Assembly (NCBI GenBank): GCA_029449245.1
Contig: JANATF010000002.1
Span: 1,364,001 to 1,428,000 of the forward strand
DNA from: Mortierella alpina
Taxonomy: Eukaryota > Mortierellomycota > Mortierellomycetes > Mortierellales > Mortierellaceae
Direction of reading: 5' to 3'
Length of the DNA stretch: 64,000 nt
Part shown: positions 1 to 12,903 of the stretch, in pieces
How the letters are laid out: every line of letters starts with the position of its first letter
Position numbering within the stretch: position 1 is the first letter of the stretch
The notes under the pieces: model-generated
Databases searched by the model: none
Seen by the model: only the letters and a program-made list of their open reading frames with translations
Told to the model about the DNA's origin: nothing
Program-made: the position numbers and the translations under genes

Positions 1-110
1 TTGCTGTATAGCTGTATGAGCGCAGCGTGGCACCAGGGAGTAGAAACGTGCGCGCGCGTATAAACGAGCAGAGCAGAGAGCGAGCGAGAAGCGAGAGACA
101 GTGAGTGTGC

Positions 111-165
111 GAGAGAGAGAGAGAGGGAGAGAGAGAGGGAGAGAGAAAGAAAGGAGTAGGGCAAC
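111..165. repeat. GA-rich microsatellite
   Basis: An almost pure purine tract of GA/GGGA units lies in the 3' flank of TAF1. The rest of positions 1-507 shows no gene I can support; open frames there are compositional. Confidence 0.8.
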
Positions 166-507
166 GAAGGAGAGGATGTGCGACAGCGAGAAAGAAAAAA
201 AGTGCCAAATAGACAACGAGACAAGCAGCGAGGCAAGTGGTGATTTTTCACTTCAGGGGTGCAACGGTGGCGCATGGGCAAAACCCTATTTCCTTCACGC
301 GCACAGCCCACGCTACTGTCGCGTTGTGTCGTTTTGCGGTCCCCGAACGGCGGTCATTGCGCCTACGTGTCGCTTCTTGGCCCCCCACCCGGACAACGTC
401 GGCCACGACGCGTGCATTCCATAAGGCTGCGCGCATGTTCTCGATGGGGTTTATTGAACTGCTGTTCATAGAAATATTGTATAGTACAAAGACAACACGC
501 CGCTCCT

Positions 508-3500
508 CTACTCCCACTCCATGGTCTCTGCCTTCACCCGCACGTCACCTGCACCTGCCTGTTGTCCCTCCTGTCCTTGTTGCTGCCCAGTAGCTTCCGA
601 GCCACCTAATGGCCCTGTCGCCGCTGTCGCCGCAGGCGCGAATGATCCACTCCGGGCCGGAGGAACACTGAACCCCAGGAACGGTTTTCCGATCCCAGGG
701 AACGTGGCGCTCGTGTAAACGCCATACCCTCCTGGGTGCAAGTTGGGCAGAGCTGCTGCCGACGGCGGTGGCGTGCCCGCACCTCCAGCTCCAACAACTC
801 CTCCTGCACCGCCTGCTGCACCGCCAGCGCCGGGTGTTCCAGCACCTACACCTACGTAGATGTTGGCTTTCATGTCCGCCTCCATAATCTCTTGCTCCAA
901 CTGCCTGATCGTCTCCATTTGCGGCTGCAGAATCTCCTCCGCCTTGTGCAGCAGTGCCATGGCAGCCTGAGTCCAGGGCGAATGCTCTCCGTTGTAAAGC
1001 CACGAGTTGTTCACCATGATCCTCATATCCGTCAAGAACGCATCCAAGGTCCTGTAGGCATAATAGTTCTTGTTGGCGTCCCTCATTCCAGACAGATCTC
1101 GAGGCTGCTTGATCACAATGTCGTAACCAGGCGCAATCTTGGACGACACAGGTGACAAGAACGCGGTGGCTTCCTGCATCGACAAAATGCTCGACAGGAC
1201 ATTTTCAATGATGTTGGCCAGCTCGACCTCTGGCTTCTTGCGGCGACCGTACGATTTGATGGGTGGGTGCAAATAGTCCATAAAGTCTTCCAAGGCATTG
1301 TGCTGTTGACTAGCTGACTCACTTCGTTTGCGCTTTGGTGCTTGCTCTAAACCCATTAGGGAGGGGGAGAGACAAGAACAAAAATAAAACATTCTTCATT
1401 AGTCGACATGCTCAAGATCAGGCCTGGTCGGCTCAAACGCCGCCTCGATAGGACATCCACGACTTACGAAGCATCTTGGATGGCAGGCGAACCACTAGGG
1501 CTTCCTTATCCTCTCGTTCGCGCTCCTTTTCCAGATCCGCAACGCGATCAATAACAGCCTTAGGGATCGAGATCTTGTTGCCACCGGCTCCTGAAGACTG
1601 AGGCGAACTCTGTCGGAAAGTGTCAATCGGTGCTGGCGGTCCACGGGCACCCGGCAGAGCCGCATTGGGTGTTCCTGGGGGAATGGATCCCGAACGCATG
1701 GCCACGTGGGGTGGTGACATCATGCTGCCTCCAGCTCCTCCAGAGGTCACATAGGCTGTTCCTGTAACTCCCAGGTTTGGAAGGGCGCCAGAAGGATCCA
1801 CGTACTTTGGACATTTCTTATTTGTCTTCATGTGGCCCAATGCGCCACAGTTGCTGCATTGACGCTATACGAGAAGAAGAAAAAAAGTCCAAGGCATGAT
1901 ACAGTTAAGCACTCGAATAGAAGAAGGTCACGATAAAAAAGGCAAGAACTCTCGTAATGTCAGATCAACCTACCACGACCTTCTTCTTGAGTGCCGCAGT
2001 GGCAGGGTTGATGGGCAATTCTGGCTGAGCTGATCCTGCCTTGGCTGCCGCTCTCGCCATCCTGCGCTCCTGGTTCCTGTTCAACCTTGCAATTTCCTCC
2101 ATGATTCTCTTCCTCATACGCTCGTTCTTGGCCTCGTCGTCGGTCGGCTCCAAAGCCTCTGTGCGAATCGAGCTCTCCTCGATCAATTGTCGGTGTCGGA
2201 TATAGGTATTCATGACAGCCGGGTCCCGGATCGTCTCGGACTTCCACACTGTCTCGCCATTGGGCTGTCGTATGAGGCGCTTAATGATCAGGTACTTGTT
2301 CCTGGAAGACCCAAAGTTGCCGGCACTAGTTCGCGAGCTGATACTTCCTGCGACAGAGATATTATCATCGTCCATGTCGTTATCACCTCCACGATCCCGG
2401 TCCCGCTCTCGTTCGCCCTCTCTACCATCGCGGTATCGACCAAACAGAGAGGGAGAGGGCGACACTCGGTTGCGATCGATTGTGGACATCTCTCTCCGCT
2501 GCCTGTTGTAATTTTCTTCCTCGTCATCCTCGCTGTCCCCGATTTCATCATCGCCACCCTCAATCTCCTCGGTTTTGCTGAGAGCCTGGAGCTGAGCGTT
2601 CCAGATCCGGGTAATCTCCTCTCTGTACACCTGCTGCTGCTCCGCGACATTGTAACGATGCGTGCTCTTGGGCAACAGCTCAATCTGGGCCAGCCTTTCC
2701 TCGAGCGATTCGCCTTGGCGCAAAAAGATGTCCTTCATGCTGATACGCACAAAACTGAATCCCTCGCCTCGGCCCGTGGGATCTCCTGCTCCCCATAACT
2801 TCAACATGGCCTTCCCTTGGGTGGCATTGATAAAGTTGCGGGTCGTGATCCAGGGCGCAAGCTGTTCCTCGATATCCATATTGGCCTCGTTATCCTCGTT
2901 CGCATTGTCCTCTTCGCCATCGGCCGCCTTTCCGTAACCAGCGTCCAACAAATGCCTCTGTCCGACCAACATGCTCTCATAGAGACACACCATCTCAGGA
3001 GTGACTTTGTTCCGGATCTCCTCCTCAGTAGGCAGGGGCGTGTTTGCCTTGAGTTTCCAGAATCCTGTGTTGTTTCCTTTACGCTGAAATTCTGCAAACT
3101 CCTTGAGGCGCTGTCGAACCTGAATCTCGGAATACTCTGGGTAGGCCTTCACCAGCTTTGCAAACTTGAGTCGATTGTGCGGATCCTTGCGAATAAACCT
3201 GAAAGCAGAAATTTGGAGTCGATTCTTGATCATAGTGGTGATCTTTCGCGAATGCGGGCCTGGGACATCCTGCACAGGATACGTCTGACCGACAATGTAA
3301 AGATGTGGTATATGGCGGATATAATACTTGGTCTCGCCCTTGTAAGTGTTCCTGATCACCAAAAAGTCCGTATTCCGAGCCGGCTGTTCAAAGACCGGTG
3401 CCCTGATCATGTTGTTGTAGAGCGCACTGATTGTCTGTCCGGGCTCGACATTACCAAAGTTCAAGAACGGGGAAGCGTCCGTGATATCCAAGACAAAGGG

Positions 3501-5706
3501 CTCGCCGATATCTTTCTGAGGCATGTGCGCATCTTCGATCGACTCCTTGCGGTAATAATTGATCAAGAAACTGCCCATGCCGACGTTCTGGACAATGGCC
3601 GGGTGCTCTTCCGAGTACTCGAGGAGCACAAAGTTGGTGTGGTCTCGCAGTGTCAAATCCTTGGAGCTCCTCATGACTTCGCCCAGCTCCTTGCGCTTTT
3701 GCTTCTTCTTTTTGCTTCCCTTGACACGTGAAAATGTGATGTCGACGTTGGCTGTTACTTGCAGCTGGGGTCGGTGGAAGGATCGGAGCTCTGACTTTGT
3801 CAATTTGTTCTTGTACCATGGCTTCATCAGCTTGACGGCCGGCAAAGCATGCTGCACCACCAGCTGACCAAACGTCTGGCGCACCCTGTGGAACCTGCCC
3901 TCCTTGTGGGTCTCATAGAAGCGATCGTTCGAGAGGTTGAACCTGTCGATCTGCAGTTTGCGATGTGTCTCTGCCTCTGACGGGTCGTTTGTGTTGGTGA
4001 CAACGCGATACGCTGGAAAAATGACCTTTTTGCTGCGTCTCCCTAAGTGATTCAAGTCAAGTAAAAGGTGATCGTTAGCATCGCAAATTGTGCCTCCCTT
4101 ATACACCAGAACACTGGCAAAAACGTGGGGCTGTACCTCTGAAACCCTCTCCCATAGTACGGTCATCCATGGAGGTGAGGTCAAATAGGACATTGGCGTC
4201 GTTCATGTTGAGGCTCACTTGGGCAAACTGTTTGTAGGGCTTGTGTTCGTCATAGATGATCGATTCCTCCCACTCGCCATTCTCCAGGTCATAATTTCGT
4301 GAGGCAAACAGCTCTGTCGATAGTGCTGTAGGTGACTTTGCAACAGATTTCTCCTCGCCGGTCATGTCCACATCCTGGGACGGTACTACAGCCTCATCCC
4401 ATACAATCTTCTCCTCCCATGGATCCAGCTGCACCAAATAAAAGTCTGTAGAGCTGGGGACTTTCCATTGCAGGCTGTTTAACCATTCCTTGTCAATTGT
4501 TTCCTGGATACAAGAGGGCGTAGTGCATGTCAGTAAATGGCATCATTATATTCGCAACCTTGTCATAACTTGTATTCGAAGGCAATCTCGTAGCTCGCCG
4601 TCATTACCTCGATGCTGTCGTAGTAGTCGAGATATTCGTCCTTATTATCCACACTCTCTTCAGGCTGCTCAAAGACTTTCCGTTGATCACGCTCCCGAGC
4701 GTACTTTGTGTTGCTAGGAAATGTGGCTATATTCATGCAGGACGTTTCTGTATAGTTAGTTCATCGTACCTTAGCACTCCATCTCACTGCGTCGCATCCG
4801 TTTGCATGCCGTAGTCTCAATACCTGGCTTGGCGCGAGAGTGAGGGAAGCGCTTGGGACGCTTTGTGTTGAAGAGGTCCGAGAACCTGAGAATCTTGTCC
4901 TTTTCAAATGCAGGGTACAGCGCATGCACGTCTATTGTCCTCGCCAATGCTGAATCCGATGCGGGTGCAGCGCCCGCAGGGAGTGACGGCAACGGTATCA
5001 GAGGCTTGGCCACAGCACTGCCAGAAGCCTGTTGAAGCTTCTGCTGTTCCTGCTGAAGATATAACTGCTGACGCTCCAAAAGTGAGAGAGCAGGCTGTCC
5101 TGAAGGCAGTGATCCTGCAGAGCCCTTGGACGTGCCCTCTTCGTCAGTCTCCTCTGCGTCATAGTCCTCGTCCATGGAATCTAGTCTTGACGTGCTCTTG
5201 CCTAAACTGTTCTTCATTGCCGTTGTCGCAGTGCTCTTGACGGCAGAGAGACCCTTCTGCAGATAGCGGCTGCTGAACATTTCCTGCTCCGTGTCAACAG
5301 CAAGGTCATTGATTTCCGAAAAGTCGACTGCATCCTTGTCATGAGCAAAGCTTGACTTGATCGTCGAGAAATTGACTTCGCCATCTTCATCCTCCTCGTC
5401 CTCGTTGTCATCGTCGTTGCCTGCTGCTGAACGGTCTTTAACCTCGCTCTCGTCCACGCCCAGGGTCTTTGCTGAAAAGAGCTGGGTCAACTGTTCATTG
5501 CCCTCGAGACTCTCTAACGCCTCGCGGAATTCCTATAAGAAAAGACAGGACGTATTCAGGACGGGTTAGATTGCGTTTTCATGAGACTGGCACCATACAA
5601 TGAATGTTTCTGCTTGACGTCTAGGGTCGAAGAATCTTACCTCTGGTAGGTCCTCGACCTTTCCAGACTTGTCGACATTTCCAAAGAAGTAGCCGGCTAA
5701 GGACAT
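508..5706 (-). CDS. TAF1: Transcription initiation factor TFIID subunit 1 (TAF1/TAFII250)
   Basis: TAF1 is the scaffold of TFIID; it binds TBP and other TAFs and reads core promoters and acetylated histones in the nucleus. My model has seven exons (complement): 5706-5641, 5532-4788, 4747-4608, 4503-4137, 4042-1974, 1864-1468 and 1346-508. This gives 1540 aa and closes in frame. The protein starts MSLAGYFFGNVD, matching the conserved SLAGFLFGN motif of the N-terminal TBP-binding (TAND) segment. The DUF3591 core begins near residue 440 in the long exon 5. A zinc knuckle (CSNC..GHMKTNKKC) spans about residues 1130-1150. A bromodomain follows at about 1280-1390, including NSWLYNGEHSPWTQAA. Its tail is Gly/Ala/Pro-rich. 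The third exon is bounded by a 40-nt and a 104-nt intron. Only one bromodomain is present, unlike animal TAF1. Confidence 0.95.
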
Positions 5707-6006
5707 TGCGGCTGCGTGTTGAACCTTCCTCAATCGCAGGTGTGAAAATAAAAGGGAATGGAAGGCTGCAAGGGTGGTTGCTTGATCCCGATTCCAATCC
5801 CGAGTCTGAGCAGAGGTGTTGAGAAAGAAGCACGCGAGGTGCAGCGTGTAGGTGTGGATGTGCTGTGAGGAAAAGGGACAACAGCGCCTCATCAAAGTGC
5901 GCGACAGGTGGCACTCATATACGGTGGTAATGGAGCAGTCACTTTTGAAAGAAAACACAGGAAGTCCTTTAGAACTGAGCACCTCCGCTGCAGATATTCT
6001 TTTTAT

Positions 6007-7445
<1,439 letters not shown>

Positions 7446-7526
7446 GCTTGGGTTGGTATAATTGGAGTACGAAGGTGTGAAAAGCAAGCGAAAATTAATT
7501 TATTGATGTTTGTGCGCACAGTGGCA

Positions 7527-9156
7527 TTAAAGAGGAGCGGTAATCACACCCTCCGAGTCCGCGTTCCTCCACATGTACCAGGACGCGATACTCCTGTAAG
7601 GCCGCCAGCGCTCCGCCATCCTCTCCATATCCTCACAGGTCATATCGCCATTCTTGCCCTTGCCCTTGCTCGCGCTCTTCTTCTTGGTCTTCTTGATCTT
7701 CTTTATCTGTCCGTCCTCGTCATCGACTTGCTCCTCCTCCACCTCTACCTCTTCCTCAACAATAGTGCCCCAAACCCCATTCTTATATTCACTTCTAAAG
7801 TGCTTCTCCATGCCTTTTCGGACCCCGAGGTCCAGTGTTGGCAGGACATCGAGACGTTCAAGTGAATCCATCATGAACATGTCCACAGTCCACGGACCGA
7901 TCCCTCTAACACACAGCAACTGCGCTGCTAGCTCCTCATCCGTCAAGGACTGCAGCATGGCCTTGTCGGTGAACGTGATCTTGCCCTCGACAAAGTGTCG
8001 CGCCAGATCCTGCACATACGACGCCTTGCGCTCTGAAAGTCCACAGGTGCGCAGCTTGTCCATGCTGGTTGCGAGAACCTGTTCTGGACTCGGGAACGTC
8101 TTGTCGCCTTCATCCAACGACTCGACAGTCACCTGACCGGGAAAGTAGAACGATACAAACTTGAAGATGATGGACCTCGCAGCTTTCCAGTGTATCTGCT
8201 GGCCGAGGATCGTTCGAGTGAGAACCCTAATGTCATCAAATAAAATAGATCTCGTGATTAGTCCAACACCCACAATCCATACGCTGCTGGCGCTGTAACA
8301 TCCACTAAAGCCTCTGCTGCCTACCGGAAGTAGTTGGTGTCGTGGTCAGCATAAATCAAATACGGATGCTTCTTTACTATATCAGATAGCGCCGGGTCGG
8401 CTGTGCAGAGATGTTCCAAAGCTTTCTCTGCGTAGTGTGGGACATGCCGAGGTCGTTTGGTCCACGGGTTCACCTCGGGAGCCTTTGCCTTTGGCGCCTT
8501 AGTAGTAGTGACCTCTGTGGTCGAGGTCATTGTGGTCTCCATCATAGAAGAGAGAGTTAGTGCGGGAGAGGAGGTCTTGCGAGATCGCTTGATGGAGCGT
8601 GAGATTGTCGCAGAAGGAGGCTGAGCCTGAGTATCTTCGCGGAGAGTGAGAGATGAGGTCTGCCATCAACATGGGAGACATAACACAGTTAGAGGTGTGC
8701 TGAAAGTGTGAATCGATTCAAAGATCTTGATCCAAACAGGGTCAGCTTCTTCGTACCTCCACCACCAGCACTTTTGCTTGAGTCGCCTTCCCATTTGATT
8801 TCTAGTGCGCAGTGTTTCCCCAAAAAAGAGGACGCCAGGTGTGAGAGGTGTGCAAGTGGAATGCAAGTCCATGTGTATCACAGCAGCCGTCGTCCCATAG
8901 CTACTTACGACTAGCGTTGACCTGACAGCCGTTCTGTGTATAGGTGTTGCATAAACGAGCCATCGTACGGAGGTGTCAAAATTGGTGGCGTTAGTGTTCA
9001 GGCGAGCCCGAGAGGAATGAAGGAGAGGTGGCGGTGGGAGAAAGGAAAAGGTCATCACCTGGCCTTTGTGTGCTTGAAGACGGCGGTCAGGGTTGGCTTG
9101 AGAGAGGAGGAGACGGCCCCGTTGGCCAGGGCAAGTGCTTTGCGACGGGTCTGCAT
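7527..9156 (-). CDS. MAG1: DNA-3-methyladenine glycosylase (HhH-GPD superfamily, Mag1/AlkA type)
   Basis: This enzyme removes alkylated purines from DNA to start base excision repair. The core exon 8226-7527 carries the fold: LTRTILGQQIHWKAA, then the helix-hairpin-helix LCVRGIGPWTVDMFMMDS, then TLDLGVRKGMEKHF, where the Asp is the expected catalytic residue. An ORF starting at ATG 8545 joins it after a short intron (8324-8227). I extend the gene upstream because the frame stays open to a CAG acceptor at 8660 and three further exons join in phase: 9156-9059, 8933-8909, 8801-8757, 8659-8325. The result is 400 aa, in frame. The new N-terminus is rich in Arg/Lys/Ser/Thr and almost free of acidic residues, which would suit a mitochondrial or nuclear targeting peptide. 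An acidic and Lys-rich insert sits at about residues 325-360. The core is certain; the upstream exons are a splice-signal inference. Confidence 0.88.
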
Positions 9157-9466
9157 CGGGTCGAGCTGGAGAATGAATGTGGAGTGGTCAAAGAGCAGGG
9201 GTGTGGAGTTTGAAGTTTTGAACAAACGTCGGCCGCCCTGAAGTCCATTTGACCGCCTTTTGACGTGGCAGCACTGGCAGGATGCGCAGGGTGGCTTTTG
9301 CAACCAGTTACAGAAACATGCAATTACAGAAAGGCGTTGGAGCGCGACGACTGGCTACCCTGGTGGCATCTCGCATTGTCCATTCCTGTGTGCATTCACC
9401 TCTTTCGCGCCTCCGCTCGTTCTATTCAACTCGCAACTCTCATCCTTCAGCATCATCATCATCGTC

Positions 9467-10818
9467 ATGGCAAAGTTCCGGTCCTTGTTGGTGCTCACTC
9501 TTCTGGCTTCCATCTCCACAGTCCTCGCCGCGTCATGGAAGGTCAGCGACATCAACCTCGCGGTCATCTCCCGCGATGGCGGAAAGAAGGACGAGCGCAA
9601 GTAAGGCAGACACATCCTCCTATATGCCCCCCACTGGTCACAGGGGTCGTAGTCACTAATGCCCTGCAATACCAGCGCAGTGGGACTGCAGGGATACCAT
9701 CTATCCAGTCTTCACACGATCCTTTTCAGAACATAAAAAACGCCTCGTTCGAGGGACAGCACCTTTCAATTGCACCTTGGCATGGACGCGTACGATATCG
9801 TCGCTGATCAGAATCCATCTTTGGCCCCATTATCATACAGATTGGAATACCCCTACGCAGGCGCGGATCTCACTGCCGAATCAACAGACTCTCTCAAGTT
9901 CTCGTTCAAGGTTGAGAACAAGGAACGTCCCCATCAAGCCATGGTCCTCTTTCAGAGCCAGGACGATTTCCAGGACGAGATCATGGTCGCCGCTTCAGTA
10001 AAGTCGTCAGGAAAGGGACGTTTCGAACTTGTAAGCAGACACCTCAGCAAAAATACACCTTTGGTGGGAACTGGACACGTAAAATGACACGCCAAAAAAA
10101 TAGGTCAGGATAAAGGCTCTTACCGCACCATCTACTACTTCTTTGTCCCCGAACTCGAACTAGAACTTTGCAAAAGCAGATCCCAAGTTCAAGTATGGAA
10201 CACGCAAATACTCAATGGCATTCCTTATGGGCGGCAGCAAGGTTGACGAACCATTCAAGTATACTCTCGGTAACATTGAAATCCAAGGCCCTTCATCCAA
10301 CCCTGCTGTGCGTCCATCTGGCGTCGAATACTCGGCAATGCCAGAGATTTACCATCAGTTCCGACCAGACCAAAAGTTGATCAACACTGTTGTCTCGGGA
10401 TTCTTTACGGTGCTGGTCCTTGCGCCCTTTGCTGTGCTCTTCCTCCTGGTAAGTTCATCTAGGCATATATCATAATGCACGAGCAGGGTGTGTTTTAATG
10501 CTGCGAGGAACGACCTAGCTGATATGCCGTGTCATATTACTTTCTCATTAGTGGAGCCAACTCGGCATCAAGTTTGAGCCCCTCAAGGCTCTTACTCAGA
10601 AGCCGCTGGAACTTGTCTCAGCGCTCGTGTTCTTTGGATCGCTCGCAGGAATCGAATACGTCTTTTACTCGTACTGGACCCATGTCACTCTGTTCCCCGT
10701 CCTCCAGTACCTCGGTGTCCTTTCGCTCGTCGCCGCTGTTTCGGGACGCTCTGTTCTCTCGGCAGTCCAGACTCGCAGGATCCAGCGCACCTCTGGATCC
10801 GCAAAGAAGGAGCTGTAA
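9467..10818 (+). CDS. SWP1: Oligosaccharyltransferase subunit SWP1/ribophorin II
   Basis: SWP1 is an ER-membrane subunit of the complex that N-glycosylates nascent proteins. Exons 9467-9600, 9841-10030, 10164-10448 and 10552-10818 give 291 aa in frame. Residues 1-21 form a signal peptide (RSLLVLTLLASISTVLA). A luminal beta-rich region contains RPHQAMVLFQSQDD. Three membrane segments follow, the first at INTVVSGFFTVLVLAPFAV, and the end is basic (RRIQRTSGSAKKEL). The splice into exon 2 is uncertain: an acceptor at 9759 would also be in phase and would add 27 residues; I chose 9840 because it gives the better family match and pyrimidine tract. It is divergent from MAG1, with 310 bp between the two ATGs. 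Confidence 0.87.
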
Positions 10819-12903
10819 ACAGCCAATAAGGCACTCCGTGTAGCCGAGAAAGCACACCGTGGCATCAGGTCAGAACCCTTCCAGGCCACATCCAATAAAT
10901 CCCATATTGAAAATCCCATACTTCGCTCATAAAGCTCGAGTGCTTGCTCTTTGTCCCCTCTCATGCAATGCTGAGAGACAGAGTAGCTGCAACGCGGATT
11001 ATGAGATGAACCAGTGCAAATAAGCGACTTTTTATGGATAGCAACTCCATTGCTAGTGGGGGTCTGATCTAACGATGTGAAAAAGAAATTGCTACACTAA
11101 CACTAGAAGGCTTTCTCTTTTCGTCTATAAAACAAAGGGACTGTTGGCCGATATTGTATACGGATCGCTGGGGCCAGTCTAGGTCAGATACAGCCTTAGT
11201 ACGAGGATGGATCGTGGAACTTCGTCTTTGTCTGCCGAAGCTGACACATGAGGTCGCGTCCCGATGCGGAACAGGTATCGTTGTTCGACGCGAGAGTTAG
11301 ACCAGGATCCAGTGGTTGCTTGCAGGTGGCTGGCATTGGAAAGCAGGAATCACGGTGTGATGCCTCCAACGGGCGCGTACTTCTTTCCGTCGAGACGAAG
11401 CGATGAAGTGATGAGGGCATCGAAGGACCTCGGTGCCGAAGATTAATCGCTGTCCTATTACCGGCGCGATAACGGCAGCTGACCACACTTCGAACGTCAC
11501 TCCCTCTTGCCTCACGCTTGTCGTCTGGACCTTGTAGCTCGCCTTATCATGAAATGATTGAAAACGGAGGGTGGATGTCTATTCCCAAATCGGAAGAATG
11601 GTTTAGTGAAGGAAGGAAAGATTATGCCTGCACTAGAATTGTGAGTACTTACTCTAACAAGAAAAGGCCAATGGATGGACCATATGAATCCATCAGTGCA
11701 GCCGCTGAGAAGATCCATGGCTCTTTTGGATCATGATTAGACGCTTATTAAAAGAAGGCCCCCTCTTGGAATCGGAGACCCGGCTTGTAACGTTGGCGAC
11801 GTACTTCTGGATGTACTGCTCGACATCCTCGTTGCATACGCCACAAGGTTGTTTAGGCTAGGATCAATCGTCTCCTTGGGTTCCACCTACACATACCATA
11901 GTTTCCTTCCAGCCCCTGTTGGCGATCGGCGTCAATCACCGGCATCTCGGAATCGTTTTTCCTTTCCTTTATCCTTCATCTCACCCATCCTCTTCGACAG
12001 CACAAATATGTGCAGGTCCCCGGTACGCCGCTCGTTTCTAGCTTTGTTGACTTGACCGACATGGTCACTCGCTGTCCTTCGCTTACTCGATACCGGTTGT
12101 ATGCGCGGTATCACGGCTGCATGGTGATGGTCATGTTTTGGCGGTTAATAAAGCGAGGACGACGAGGACGACGACGATACTAGTGACGATAAGGCGGACG
12201 ACGGGGGTAGAGACCGATGACGGACCCTTTCTTAGGATGGTCAAGGTGGTACAGTAGGTATAGCGGATAGTGAAGAAACTGCACCCTTGTGAGTCGATAA
12301 CATGCCTACGATTGGATACAGGAGTGAGAGCAACTTTGCGGCCCTCCCCCCTCTCGAAGAGAGGAGGCTGGCGACAAAAACAAAGTAGGCCGGAGCGAGG
12401 AGGTTTAAATACTATGATACTGCAAAGTGAGAGGCTGGATGTGAATATGAATGTGAATATGGATGTGGAAGTGGATGTGGATTTGACGAAAAAGTGGGCT
12501 TTTGAGCGAAAACGAACGAAGGAGGGGAGAAGTAAGCCGAGAATGTATCAATGATGGCTTCTGAAAGAGCGTTATTACTCTCTTGTTATTAAAAAAAGAC
12601 GGCCAAGGCTTTTTGATGCCACATAGTAGCCTTTGCTTGCCAAGAATAAGGTTTCGACTCTCCATGAGGTGTATGACTTTAAGGGAGGCGCGAAGGTGCG
12701 AGAGTGATGTGGTATTCTATAAACTCCATGGCACTGTCCTCTCTGGTGTATGGCATTCCTAAGATATGTGGACGCATCTCTTTCCCGCTACTCGTAGATG
12801 TTCGTCTGCTTTATTGTTTCTACACAACGCGACATTCATAAATATACCTCAACAAAGGCGCGATCGGCTCCTCAGTCATGTATATACCGAGACTCGTGAG
12901 TTC
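10819..12903. other. Intergenic region with one coding-like fragment and simple repeats
   Basis: No complete gene can be supported here. A minus-strand stretch from 11857 reads PKQPCGVCNEDVEQYIQKY after a good TAG acceptor, with coding-like codon use. Another minus-strand frame ends at 11196 with Cys residues. I could not join them into one frame, so they may be remnants of a small secreted protein gene. Simple repeats of GACGAC type (12157-12205) and GTGAAT/ATGGAT type (12438-12484) are present. Confidence 0.4.
12157..12205. repeat. GAC-rich microsatellite
   Basis: Degenerate GAC/GAG trinucleotide repeats are interrupted by GATACTAGTGACGATAAG. Confidence 0.6.

Noticed and set aside
8499-8681. 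Overlapping minus frame at the glycosylase 5' end
   Set aside because: It is out of frame with the catalytic domain; the in-phase reading of the same DNA (TSSLTLREDTQAQPPSA) fits the multi-exon model better.
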